A stretch of DNA of 64,000 nucleotides from contig CAVXUX010000002.1 in assembly GCA_963765135.1 (NCBI GenBank), positions 744,001-808,000 of the forward strand, written 5' to 3'. This document shows, piece by piece, positions 25,444 through 34,206 of this stretch. The translations under genes and the position numbers were made by a program. Every line of letters begins with the position of its first letter. Within the stretch, counting starts at the first letter, position 1. The notes below the pieces were generated by a model. It worked only from the letters and a program-made list of their open reading frames with translations. It was not told the origin of the DNA and made no database searches. Origin of the DNA: JACVRW01 sp963765135 (GTDB taxonomy: Bacteria; Actinomycetota; Thermoleophilia; Solirubrobacterales; Thermoleophilaceae).

Positions 25444-27634
25444 GTGCGGCGGGTCACTTTTTCGCGGAACTTCACGCTGTCGCTGTCGCGGACGTGCCAG
25501 TGCTACTGCAAGTACTGCGCGTTCGCGACGCACCGCGCGCACCTGTACGCGCCGGACGAGGTCGAGCGGCTGCTCGACGACGCCGCGCGGCGGGGCGCCA
25601 AGGAGCTGCTCGTGCTGACCGGCGAGAAGCCGGAGGTCAACGCCGAGGTGGCGGCGCGCCTGGCCGAGTACGGCCACGAGGACTTCGTCTCATACGTGGC
25701 CTGGGCCTGCGAGCGCGCGCTCGAGCGCGGGATGCTCCCGCACACGAACGTCGGCGTGTGCTCGCGCGAGGAGCTGGCGCGCCTGCGTGAGGTGACCGCG
25801 TCGCAGGGGCTGATGCTGGAGTCCGTCAACCCCGACCTCGTGGTCCACCAGGGATCGCCGACCAAGCACCCCGCCGCGCGACTCGACACGATCCGCGCGG
25901 CCGGCGAGCTGCGCATCCCGTTCACCAGCGGCATCCTGGTGGGCATCGGCGAGGCGCCCGAGGAGCGCGTGGCCGCGCTGGAGGCGCTCGCCGAAGGTCC
26001 ACCGCGAGCACGGCCACCTCCAGGAGGTGATCCTGCAGAACTTCGTGCCGCACCCGCGCTACTACGGCGCCGAGCCGGCCGAGATCGCCGACGAGGCCCA
26101 GCGCTCCGACGGGCGTCCGCACGGCGAGCCGGCGCCGCTGCCCGGCTGGGCCACGCCGATCTCGCTCGACGACATGCGTTTGCTCGTGCGCGAGTGCCAG
26201 CGTCTGATGCCGGACGTGGGGATCCAGATCCCGCCCAACCTCTCGGATTGGTGGCTGCCGCTGATCGAGGAGGGGGCGACCGATCTCGGCGGCCTGTCGG
26301 CCAACGGCGACCACATCTCTCCCGAGCACCCGTTCCCGTCCGTGCACCGGATGCGCAAGCAGCTCCAGCCGCGTGGCTACGCGCTCACCGAGCGCCTCTG
26401 CGTCTACCCGCAGTACATGGACCCGGAGTGGATGGAGCAGGGCGTGCTCGACGTGGTGAAGCTGCGCTTCTGGTCGTTCATCCCGCGGCGCGGCTCGGGG
26501 CGGCGCGAGGAGCGGGCGATCCGGCGCGATCTGGTGCCGGCGGCGATCGCGCGCGCTCGGGAGGGCGGTTCGCTCACGGAGGACGAGCTGACCGCCCTGT
26601 TCGCGGAGACGCGCCCGGAGGCGATCGAGGACATGCGCCAGGCCGCCGACGAGCTGCGCGCCGAGCTGGCCGGCGACACGGTCACGTTCGTCGTCAACCG
26701 CAACATCAACATCTCGAACATCTGCGTCGTCGGGTGCGCGTTCTGCGGCTTCGGGCAGGGCAAGCGCTCGCCCGACGCCTACGAGCACACGGAGGCCGAC
26801 TTCCGCGGACGGGTGCGCGAGGCGGTCGAGTTCGGCGCGACCGAGATCTGCATGCAGTCGGGCATCCACCCGGACTGGACGATCGCCGACTACGAGCACT
26901 GGCTGCGCGTGGCCAAGGACGAGGCGGCGGAGCTCCATCTGCACGCCTACTCGCCGATGGAGGTCGACGCGATGGCCGCCGACCTGCCGCTCGCCGAGGT
27001 GTTCGAACGGCTGGTCGCGGCGGGGCTTGGCTCGACCCCTGGCACCGCCGCGGAGGTGCTCCACGACGGCGTGCGCGAGCGCATCTCGCCGAACAAGCTG
27101 CCGGTGGGGCGCTGGGTCGAGGTGATCGAGGCCTGCCACGCGGCCGGCGTGCGCTCGACCGTGACCGTGATGTTCGGCCACATCGAGGAGCCCTGGGAGC
27201 TGGCCGAGCACATGCGTGTCGTGCGCGAGCTGCAGGAGCGCACGGGCGGGTTCACCGAGTTCGTGCCGCTCTCGTTCATCCCGTTCCACACGATGCTGGG
27301 CCGCACCCACGGGATCGAGCCGATCTCGCGCGAAGAGAACCTGAAGCACACGGCCGCGTTCCGGCTGGCGCTCGGCAAGACGATCCCGAGCCTGCAGGCG
27401 AGCTGGGTCAAGATGGGACTCGACGCCGCCACCGAGGCGCTGCGCTGGGGCGTCAACGACCTCGGCGGGACGCTGATGGAGGAGTCGATCTCGCGCATGG
27501 CCGGATCGGAGCACGGCGTGCGGCTCGACCCCGAGGATCTGATCGGCGCCGCCTGGGCGGCCGGCCGCCCGGCGGCCGAGCGGGACACGCTGTACGGGAT
27601 CCGGCGGCGCTACGAGCTGCCGGTAGCGGCGTAG
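25444..27634 (+). CDS. fbiC: 7,8-didemethyl-8-hydroxy-5-deazariboflavin (FO) synthase FbiC (CofG-CofH fusion), with one inserted base
   Basis: The gene encodes two radical-SAM halves. CofG has CQCYCKYC at its start; CofH has CVVGCAFC after NRNINISNI. Together they make FO, the chromophore of F420, from 5-amino-6-ribitylaminouracil and tyrosine. The frame breaks at AA 25994-25995; removing one A gives EVHREHGHLQEVILQNFVPH and a single chain of about 729 aa, the usual FbiC size. Without correction it looks like two genes. The rest of the pathway lies 6-10 kb downstream. Start is GTG. Confidence 0.92.
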
Positions 27635-27649
27635 CCGGACGGATCACAC

Positions 27650-27682
27650 CTCCTTCACGGCTTCTTCGCGCCTTCTTCACCG
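27650..27682. promoter_or_regulatory. Three tandem 11-bp repeats, probable PHO box
   Basis: CTCCTTCACGG, CTTCTTCGCGC and CTTCTTCACCG follow each other exactly, with 11-bp periodicity. The array ends 36 bp before the phoX start. Actinobacterial PhoP binds 11-bp direct repeats of the TTCAC type, so this should make phoX phosphate-starvation-inducible. Confidence 0.78.
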
Positions 27683-27718
27683 CTGCGTCCGCCCCCGTTT
27701 GCCAGGCTGAAGCCCCGG

Positions 27719-28915
27719 ATGCGGCGACGTGAGTTCATCGGCCTGGGCGTTGGAGGGGTCGCGGCTGTGTCGCTCGGCGCGGCCTTCTGGGATCAGCTGT
27801 TCGGCTCGGCCGAGTCGCGGCCGCTGCGCAGCGGCGCCGGCTATGGCCCGCGCCGGCCGCCGGACGCGAACGGGGTGCGCCTGCCGGAGGGCTTCGAGTC
27901 GCGCGTGATCGCGCGCGGGGACCAGGTCGTGCCGGGCACCGGCTACCGCTGGCACCTCGCCTCCGACGGGATGGCGACCTTCCCGCATCGCGGCGGCGGG
28001 TTCGTCTTGGTCTCGAACTCCGAGACGCTCGCCGGCGGCGCCTCGGCGCTGCGGATCGGCGCGGACGGCGAGGTCCAGGACGCCTACCGGATCCTCTCCG
28101 ACACCACGCAGAACTGCTCGGGCGGCGGCACGCCGTGGGGCACCTGGCTGTCGTGCGAGGAGATCGAGGACGGCAAGGTGTGGGAGTGCGACCCCTCCGG
28201 GCGCAAGCGCGCCGTGGCGCATCCCGCGATGGGGATCTTCAAGCACGAGGCGGCCGCGGTCGATCCGCGCGGGCGGCGCGTCTACCTGACCGAGGACCTG
28301 ATCGACGGCGGCCTCTACCGCTTCACGCCGACGCGCTGGCCGGACCTGTCCGCCGGGCTGCTCGAGATCGCGCGGGTCGGCGGCGGCGGCGCGGTCGAGT
28401 GGGTCGAGGTGCCCGACCCGGCGGCGGCGCGCGAGCGCACGCGCCGCCAGGTGCCCGGCAGCACCCGCTTCAAGCGCGGTGAGGGCATCTGGCTCGACGG
28501 CAACACGCTGTACGTGTCGACGACGGCCGACGACCGCGTCCACGCCTACGACACCCGCAGCGGGCGCATCCGGGTCGCCTACGACGGGCTCGCCTCGGCG
28601 AGCGCGCCGCTGCTGCGAGTGGACCAGCTGACCGGGTCGCGCGCGGGCGAGGTGTTCGTCTGCGAGGACATCGCGACCGAGGAGATCGACATCGGCGTGA
28701 TCGAGCGCGACGGGAGCGTGTCGCGGTTCCTGTCGGTGACCGGCCCCCAGCACCGCGGCTCGGAGCTGACCGGGGTCACGTTCGACCCGACCGGCAGGCG
28801 CATGTACTTCTCCTCACAGCGCGCCTTCCCGAAGAGCGACACGCTGCCCGGCCCGGGCGCGATCTACGAGATCACGGGCCCGTTCCGGGGGGCGGCTAGG
28901 CCCCGATCCACCTGA
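27719..28915 (+). CDS. phoX: PhoX-family alkaline phosphatase (DUF839), Tat-exported
   Basis: The 398-aa protein starts with a Tat-like signal (MRRREFIGLGVGGVAAVSLG). The body carries the DUF839/PhoX pattern: DTTQNCSGGGTPWGTWLSCE, GIFKHEAAAVDPRGRRVYLTED, GLYRFTP and a late beta-propeller segment GSELTGVTFDPTGRRMYFSSQR. PhoX enzymes are Ca/Fe-dependent secreted phosphomonoesterases. The PHO-box-like repeats upstream agree with this. It is shorter than the longest PhoX proteins but similar to the actinobacterial short class. The 3' end overlaps the convergent GntR gene by 20 bp. Confidence 0.86.
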   Translation: MRRREFIGLGVGGVAAVSLGAAFWDQLFGSAESRPLRSGAGYGPRRPPDANGVRLPEGFESRVIARGDQVVPGTGYRWHLASDGMATFPHRGGGFVLVSNSETLAGGASALRIGADGEVQDAYRILSDTTQNCSGGGTPWGTWLSCEEIEDGKVWECDPSGRKRAVAHPAMGIFKHEAAAVDPRGRRVYLTEDLIDGGLYRFTPTRWPDLSAGLLEIARVGGGGAVEWVEVPDPAAARERTRRQVPGSTRFKRGEGIWLDGNTLYVSTTADDRVHAYDTRSGRIRVAYDGLASASAPLLRVDQLTGSRAGEVFVCEDIATEEIDIGVIERDGSVSRFLSVTGPQHRGSELTGVTFDPTGRRMYFSSQRAFPKSDTLPGPGAIYEITGPFRGAARPRST

Positions 28916-29468
28916 TCCGGGCGCCGGCGAGGCTCGGCGTCCCCCGCCGCGGGGATGCCTCCGGAACGGCTTCCTCGACTCCGAGCTGCTCCAGCCGCCG
29001 GCGCACGGCCTCCCGCTGAGCGTCGAGCACGCCCAGCTGCGTGAGCAGCTCGTCGCGGACGGCTTCGAGGTCCCGCGTGGACAGCAGGGTCGGCCCCGCC
29101 CGGCGACTCACGGAACGGTCGTCGGCCAGGGCCGGCGCCGGGGGGAGGCGCGCCAGCGCGCCCTCGAGCTGCGCGATCTGGCGGCGCAGCTCACGTCTGG
29201 TCGCGGCGTCGTTGCCTGACGTGCCGCTCACGAACGTCCCACGACCCTGCTCGCTGCGGACCACGCCCTCGGCCTCGAGGCGGGCGTACACCGAGCGGGC
29301 CGTGTTGACGTTCACGCCCGCGGCCTCGGCCAGCTCGCGAACGCTCGGGAGCCGATCGCCGGGGACGAGGGCGCCATCGCGCAGAGCGGCGCGGATGAGG
29401 GCCGCGAGCTGGGCGCCCACCGGCACACCGGCGTTGCGATCGACCGCCAAGGCGAGCTCCGGAGCCAT
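28896..29468 (-). CDS. GntR-family transcriptional regulator (YtrA-like)
   Basis: The 190-aa protein (ATG 29468; GTG 29489 also possible) has the GntR winged helix: PVGAQLAALIRAALRDGALV, PGDRLPSVRELAEAAGVNVN, TARSVYARLEAEGVVRSEQG, RGTFVSG. The C-terminal part is a short helical region with coiled-coil features, not an FCD or UTRA ligand domain, which fits the YtrA/short-GntR class that controls transport genes. It is divergent from the YrbE pair and probably regulates it through the inverted repeats between them. Confidence 0.85.
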   Translation of the reverse strand: MAPELALAVDRNAGVPVGAQLAALIRAALRDGALVPGDRLPSVRELAEAAGVNVNTARSVYARLEAEGVVRSEQGRGTFVSGTSGNDAATRRELRRQIAQLEGALARLPPAPALADDRSVSRRAGPTLLSTRDLEAVRDELLTQLGVLDAQREAVRRRLEQLGVEEAVPEASPRRGTPSLAGARIRWIGA

Positions 29469-29529
29469 TGCACGCGAAGCGTATCCCACTGTGCGGATGT
29501 GCTAGCGCAGCTTGCAGCTGTGCCAGTAA

Positions 29530-29554
29530 GTGTGATAGCACACCACCCGTGGTG
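29530..29554. promoter_or_regulatory. Two overlapping inverted repeats between gntR and yrbE, candidate operators
   Basis: GTGTGATAGCACAC (29530-29543; arms GTGTG/CACAC) is followed by CACCACCCGTGGTG (29541-29554; perfect 6-bp arms CACCAC/GTGGTG). The second covers the GTG start of the first YrbE gene. They lie in the divergent gntR/yrbE intergenic region, where a GntR operator is expected. Which one is bound cannot be told. Confidence 0.5.
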
Positions 29555-30355
29555 CGAGCCGTAGCCGACCGGGTTTTTCTTCCGGCCAAGAGCCTGCTGG
29601 AACAGGTGGGCGACATGATGGTCCTGACGGGCAAGACGCTCGTCTCCGCTGTTCGGCCGCCCTATCCGTACGGCACCGAGTTCGTCCAGCAGTTCCTGTT
29701 CATGCTGCGCCTCTGCTGGCTGCCGCTCACCGTCTCGATGGTCGCGGTGAGCTATGGCGCGCCCGGCTTGCAGGCCGGCAACTTCCTCGTCCTGTTCGGC
29801 GCGATCGACCGGTTGGGCGGGTTCTTCGTGCTGGCCTCGATCCGCGAGTTCGCCCCGAACGTCACCGCCATCATCCTGGCGGGGGTTGGCGGAACGGCCA
29901 TCACCGCCGACCTCGGCGCGCGCAAGATCCGTGAGGAGCTCGACGCCCTCCAGGTGCTCGGGGTGGACCCGATCAAGAACCTGGTCGTGCCGCGGTTCCT
30001 CGCCCTGATGGTGGTCACCGGGCTGTTCAACGTGTACGCCATCTGCTTTGGCATCACCGGCGGCGTGTTGGCCACGCTCAGCTTTGACGCCCCGCTGGGC
30101 GGGTTCTTCGCGACGTTGCTCAACAACGCGTCGATCCCTGACCTCTGGGGCTCGGTGCTGAAGACCACGATGTTCGGGGCGATCATCGCCGTCGTCTCCT
30201 GTTACAAGGGGATGACCGCGTCGGGTGGCGCCGAGGGGGTCGGGCGCGCGGTGAATCAGGCGGTGGTCATCGAGTTCCTCGGCATCTTCGCGTTCAACTA
30301 CGTGTTCACGCAGACGCTGCTGGCGACCCACCCGGAGATCTCGGTGATCAAGTGA
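29549..30355 (+). CDS. YrbE/MlaE-family ABC permease (first of pair)
   Basis: The protein (268 aa from GTG 29549; GTG 29552 also possible) has the MlaE permease core: FGAIDRLGGFFVLASIREFA, PNVTAIILAGVGGTAITADL, GARKIREELDALQVLGVDP (the conserved EExDAL loop) and VPRFLALMVV. It would form the membrane part of a Mce-type lipid importer. In actinobacteria YrbE pairs are followed by six mce genes; here only the second permease follows. Confidence 0.88.
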   Translation: MVRAVADRVFLPAKSLLEQVGDMMVLTGKTLVSAVRPPYPYGTEFVQQFLFMLRLCWLPLTVSMVAVSYGAPGLQAGNFLVLFGAIDRLGGFFVLASIREFAPNVTAIILAGVGGTAITADLGARKIREELDALQVLGVDPIKNLVVPRFLALMVVTGLFNVYAICFGITGGVLATLSFDAPLGGFFATLLNNASIPDLWGSVLKTTMFGAIIAVVSCYKGMTASGGAEGVGRAVNQAVVIEFLGIFAFNYVFTQTLLATHPEISVIK

Positions 30356-31155
30356 TGGGGCGCACGTGGCTGAGCGTCCCCAGAGACTGGATCGCGTCGT
30401 TCGGGGACATCGCCAAGTTCTCGGGGCGGGTCGTCCTCGAGATCTTCGACGGGCGCGCGTTTCGCTTCTTCGGCGAGAGCCTGCGCCAGGCGGGCATCCT
30501 GATCCTCGGCTCCGCGATTGTGATCTGGGGTCTCGCGTTCATCCTCGGCCTCCAGTGCGGGATCGAGGGTGCGTACTTCAGCCGCAGCGTCGGCGCGCCC
30601 TCGAACGCCGGCACCTTCGCGGCCTGGTGTGACCTGCGCGAGATCATGCCGTACGCATTCGGCTACATGATGTCCGCGAAGGTCGGCACCGGGCTCGTCG
30701 CCGAGATCGGCGCGATGCGCATCTCCGACGAGATCGACGCACTCGAGGTGATGGGGATCTCGTCGATCACGTTCCTGTGCGCAACCCGCCTGCTCGGTGC
30801 TTGGCTCGTGCTGCCGGCGGTCTACATCGGAGCGGTGGGCGCGGGCTTCCTGGCGTCGTACGTCGCAGTGGTCCAGCAAATCGGCGAGGTGAGCAGTGGG
30901 GGCTACTTCGTGATCTTCTGGATGTTCCAGAACCCGCCCGACCTGGTCTACTCACTGATCAAGGGCATGGCGATGGCCACGGTGATCGTGCTGGTCGGCT
31001 GCTACTACGGCTACACGGCCAGCGGGGGCCCTGTCGGCGTCGGCACCGCGACCGCCAAGTCGATGGTGCTGAACACGGTGATGGTGCACCTCGTCGGGAT
31101 GGTGGGCACCCAGATCTTCTGGGGCTCGAACCCGCGCGCCCCGGTCGGCGGGTAG
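30355..31155 (+). CDS. YrbE/MlaE-family ABC permease (second of pair)
   Basis: The 266-aa protein begins at ATG 30355, overlapping the first permease stop (TGATG); GTG 30352 is an alternative. It shows the same family features: LRQAGILILGSAIVIWGLAF, KVGTGLVAEIGAMRISDEID, ALEVMGIS and GCYYGYTASGGPVGVGTATA. The two permeases would heterodimerise. No mce substrate-binding or MlaF-type ATPase gene is adjacent; the next gene is mmsA on the other strand, immediately abutting. Confidence 0.88.
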   Translation: MGRTWLSVPRDWIASFGDIAKFSGRVVLEIFDGRAFRFFGESLRQAGILILGSAIVIWGLAFILGLQCGIEGAYFSRSVGAPSNAGTFAAWCDLREIMPYAFGYMMSAKVGTGLVAEIGAMRISDEIDALEVMGISSITFLCATRLLGAWLVLPAVYIGAVGAGFLASYVAVVQQIGEVSSGGYFVIFWMFQNPPDLVYSLIKGMAMATVIVLVGCYYGYTASGGPVGVGTATAKSMVLNTVMVHLVGMVGTQIFWGSNPRAPVGG

Positions 31156-32661
31156 TCAGTTCTCGACGAAGTACGGGCCGGTGCCCTGGCCGCTCGAGTA
31201 CCAGCGGCTGGTGACGGTCTTCTTGCGGGTGTAGAAGTCGACGGCGTCGGTGCCGTGGGCGTGCAGGTCGCCGAGGAAGGAGTCCTTCCATCCTGAGAAC
31301 GGGAAGAACGCGACCGGCGCGGCGACGCCGATGTTGACGCCGATCATCCCGGCCTGCACCTCGTGGCGGAAGCGCCTCACGGAGGCGCCCGATTCGGTGA
31401 AGATCGAGACGCCGTTGCCGAACCGCGAGCCGTTGACGAGCTCGATGGCCTCGTCGAGGCTGCCGGCCCGCACGACCGAGAGGACGGGTCCGAAGATCTC
31501 CTCGCGGGCGGCCTCGCTGCCGGGGTCGACCTCGTCGAGGATCGTCGCGCCGAGGAAGGAGCCGTCGCCTTCGGCCGTGGCCGCGCGCCCGTCGAGCGCG
31601 AGCGTGGCGCCGTCGTCGACGGCCTTCCCGATTGCCGCGACGATCCGCTCGCGGGCCGGCTCTGAGACGACCGGGCCGAGCTGGGTCTGCTCGTCGAGGC
31701 CGTCGCCGACCTTCAGTTCGGCGGCGGCCTGCTGGAGCGGTGGCATCAGCTGCTCGTGCGCATCGCCGACGGTGACGACGACGGAGCCGGCCATGCAGCG
31801 CTGGCCGGCGGCGCCGAAGGCCGACCCGATGATGCCCTGGACGGTCTTGTCGATGACGGCGTCGGGCAGGACGACCATGTGGTTCTTGGCGCCGCCGAGC
31901 GCCTGGACGCGCTTGCCGGCCTTGGCGGCGCGCTCGTAGACGATCCGGGCGACGGGGGCGGAGCCGACGAACGAGACGGCGTCGATGCCGGGGTGCTCGA
32001 GGATGCCCTCGACGACCTCGCGGCCGCCGTTGACGAGGTTGACGACTCCGGGCGGGAGGTCGAGGCCGTCGAGCAGCTCGAAGGCGATCTGCTGGGTCAG
32101 CGGCACCTGTTCTGAGGGCTTGAGGATGAAGCTGTTGCCGCAGGCGATCGCGAACGGGAGGAACCAGAACGGGACCATCGCCGGGAAGTTGAACGGCACG
32201 ATCGCGGCGCAGACGCCGACGGGCTGGCGGACGGTCTCGGCGTCGACGTTGCGCGAGACGTCCTCGAGGATCCGGCCCTGCATCGTGGTCGGCACGGCGC
32301 AGGCCGCCTCGACCATCTCGATCATGCGAGCCACCTCGGCGCGGGCGTCGCCGATCGTCTTGCCCATCTCGGTGGTGACCGAGCGGGCCAGGTCCTCGCG
32401 GCGGGCGTTGAGACCCTCACGCAGCGCGAACAGCTTGCGGGCCCGCTCGATGACGCTGACGGCGCGCCACTCGGGCAACGCCGCACGAGCGGCGGCAACG
32501 GCGGCGTCGAGGTCGGCGGCCGAGGAGAGCGGCACCCGCGCGAGCACGTCGCCGGTAGCGGGATTGGTGACCGGCAACGCCTCGGCCGAGGTGGCCGGCG
32601 TCCAGGCGCCACCGACGTAGTTGTCCAGCAAGCGGACGTTCGTGACTTCCTGCGTGGCCAT
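31156..32661 (-). CDS. mmsA: CoA-acylating methylmalonate-semialdehyde dehydrogenase
   Basis: The 501-aa protein matches the MmsA/IolA branch of aldehyde dehydrogenases: VCAAIVPFNFPAMVPFWFLP, LGGAKNHMVVLPDA, the catalytic Cys in GQRCMA, EIFGPVLSVV and FPFSGWKDSFLGDLHAHG. It oxidises (methyl)malonate semialdehyde to propionyl-CoA or acetyl-CoA with NAD+ and CoA, in valine or inositol breakdown. Propionyl-CoA would join the B12/ethylmalonyl-CoA metabolism encoded elsewhere in this window. Confidence 0.92.
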   Translation of the reverse strand: MATQEVTNVRLLDNYVGGAWTPATSAEALPVTNPATGDVLARVPLSSAADLDAAVAAARAALPEWRAVSVIERARKLFALREGLNARREDLARSVTTEMGKTIGDARAEVARMIEMVEAACAVPTTMQGRILEDVSRNVDAETVRQPVGVCAAIVPFNFPAMVPFWFLPFAIACGNSFILKPSEQVPLTQQIAFELLDGLDLPPGVVNLVNGGREVVEGILEHPGIDAVSFVGSAPVARIVYERAAKAGKRVQALGGAKNHMVVLPDAVIDKTVQGIIGSAFGAAGQRCMAGSVVVTVGDAHEQLMPPLQQAAAELKVGDGLDEQTQLGPVVSEPARERIVAAIGKAVDDGATLALDGRAATAEGDGSFLGATILDEVDPGSEAAREEIFGPVLSVVRAGSLDEAIELVNGSRFGNGVSIFTESGASVRRFRHEVQAGMIGVNIGVAAPVAFFPFSGWKDSFLGDLHAHGTDAVDFYTRKKTVTSRWYSSGQGTGPYFVEN

Positions 32662-32708
32662 GTCTCCTCCGTACTCCGTCGCGTCACAAGGGACGCTACA
32701 GGGCGGAA

Positions 32709-33464
32709 CTAGCGGAACAGGTCCTGCTCAGGCGCCCGCCGCAACGCGGCCGCCCCGGGCCCGTCGTCCGCCGTCACGTACCGCGCCAGCCCGCGCACCA
32801 GCACGGCCGGGCGGCGCGCGTCCTTCGCGCGGGCCAGGTCGGCGGCGGCGGCCGCCGCGTCGGCGATCGCGATCGACGTCACGCGCAGGTCGCGTCCGTA
32901 GGCATCCGGCCGCCCGGTCCAGTCGTCGAGCACCGTCAGTCCGGCCGCCCCGATCGCCACGTCGGTCTGCCCGAGCCGCCAGGGTCGCCCGAACGAGTCG
33001 GAGATCACCACCGCCGGGCGCACGCCGAGCGCCGCGCCGATCCCAGCCCGCAACGCCCGCGCCGACTCGTCGGGGTCCACGGGCAGCAGGACCAGCTCGC
33101 CCGGGCGCGAGGCGTTCGACTGGTCCACGCCGGCATTCGCGCACACGAAGCCGTGGTGGGTCACGCAGATGAACACGCCCTCGTGGGCGCGCAGCAGCTC
33201 GGCCGACTCGTCCAGGACCGCTTGCACCAGACGCGCGTCCTTGCCGTGCTCCGCGGCCAGCTCCAGCGCCCGCTCGCCCGGCGAGATCTCCTCCAGCGAG
33301 CGCACGCGTCCCTCTGCCTTGGAGACGACCTTGTGTGCGATCACCAGCACGTCATCGTCCGCGAGGTCCGGCGGCGCGGCGACCGCGACGAGCGCCGCGA
33401 GATCGTCGCCGGCCCCAACGTCGGGCAGCGCCTCGAGCGCGCGTGCGGAGAGCGCGGCTGTCAG
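32709..33464 (-). CDS. cofE: Coenzyme F420-0:L-glutamate ligase CofE, single-domain, probable CTG start
   Basis: The product (about 251 aa) has DDDVLVIAHKVVSKAEGRV, GVFICVTHHGFVCANAGVDQ, NASRPGELVLLPVDPD and ISDSFGRPWRLGQTDVAIG, the GTP-dependent glutamyl-ligase core that adds glutamates to F420-0. It lacks the C-terminal nitroreductase-like domain of mycobacterial FbiB. The family alignment starts at ALSARALEALPDVGAGDDLA, yet no ATG, GTG or TTG is in frame near there. CTG at 33464 overlaps the cofC stop as CTGA, the same geometry as the ATGA/GTGA junctions elsewhere. Start is therefore inferred. Confidence 0.87.
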   Translation of the reverse strand: MTAALSARALEALPDVGAGDDLAALVAVAAPPDLADDDVLVIAHKVVSKAEGRVRSLEEISPGERALELAAEHGKDARLVQAVLDESAELLRAHEGVFICVTHHGFVCANAGVDQSNASRPGELVLLPVDPDESARALRAGIGAALGVRPAVVISDSFGRPWRLGQTDVAIGAAGLTVLDDWTGRPDAYGRDLRVTSIAIADAAAAAADLARAKDARRPAVLVRGLARYVTADDGPGAAALRRAPEQDLFR

Positions 33465-34150
33465 GCCGGCACCGGCGGCCGCCGCCAGGCCTGCGAGCGG
33501 TCGAGCTGGCGCAGCGCGCCGCGCGTGGACGGCGCCTGCCCGCGCCGGCCCTCGAGCGTGGCCGCCAGCAGCTCCAGGTCCTGGCCGGTGTCCACGTCCA
33601 GTGCCAGCGTGGGCACCTGCTCGACGACGCAGGCCAGGCCGCGCTCGCGCGCAGCGGCCATGTGGCGCTCGCAGCTGCCGGGGCCGAAGCTCGGCGCGAT
33701 TGCGTCCGGTGGGCACAGCAGCAGCGCGTTGGTGCCCTCGCCGTGCCGATCCGGCACGACCACCGCGGCCACGTCGTCGTCGATGCCCCGACGCAGCAGC
33801 CCCGCGACCTCACCCGGGTCGAGCAGGGGCGTGTCGCCCGGCACCAGCAGTACGCGGTCGAAGCCGCAGCCGAGCGCGTACTGGATACCGATCGAGGCCG
33901 CCGCCGACTGGCCGGCCTGCTCCGTGTCTCGCAGCACCTGCACCCGCTCGCCGAGAGCGGCGGACTCGGCGACCCGGTCGGCGGTCACGACCACCACCGA
34001 GTCGACCCCGGGCACGCGCCGCAGCGAGGCGAGCACGTCCGAGAACATCGCCTGCGCCAGAGCCTGGCGCGATCCCGCGCCGAGCGCTGCAGCGAGGCGC
34101 TGCTTCGCCGCGCCGAAGCTCTTCACCGGGAGGATCGCGATCGTGCTCAT
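33461..34150 (-). CDS. cofC: Phospholactate/phosphoenolpyruvate guanylyltransferase CofC (FbiD)
   Basis: The 229-aa protein has the nucleotidyltransferase N-terminus TIAILPVKSFGAAKQRLA, the metal/GTP motif LLVPGDTPLLDPGEV and LALDVDTGQDLELL. It activates 2-phospholactate or PEP with GTP for transfer to FO by CofD. ATG 34150 is a clean start 56 bp after cofD; cofE follows with a 4-bp overlap. The residues that set the substrate (2-PL, PEP or 3-PG) cannot be judged without a structure-based alignment. Confidence 0.9.
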   Translation of the reverse strand: MSTIAILPVKSFGAAKQRLAAALGAGSRQALAQAMFSDVLASLRRVPGVDSVVVVTADRVAESAALGERVQVLRDTEQAGQSAAASIGIQYALGCGFDRVLLVPGDTPLLDPGEVAGLLRRGIDDDVAAVVVPDRHGEGTNALLLCPPDAIAPSFGPGSCERHMAAARERGLACVVEQVPTLALDVDTGQDLELLAATLEGRRGQAPSTRGALRQLDRSQAWRRPPVPA

Positions 34151-34206
34151 CGATACCGACTTGGGCAGAGGGCGAGAGTAGCGCGAAGCGCCCCCGCGGC
34201 CGCCCT

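Noticed and set aside
25444..27634. Separate cofG and cofH genes
   Set aside because: Removing one base at 25994-25995 joins them into one chain with the expected FbiC length and an intact linker region, and no start or RBS is apparent for a separate cofH.
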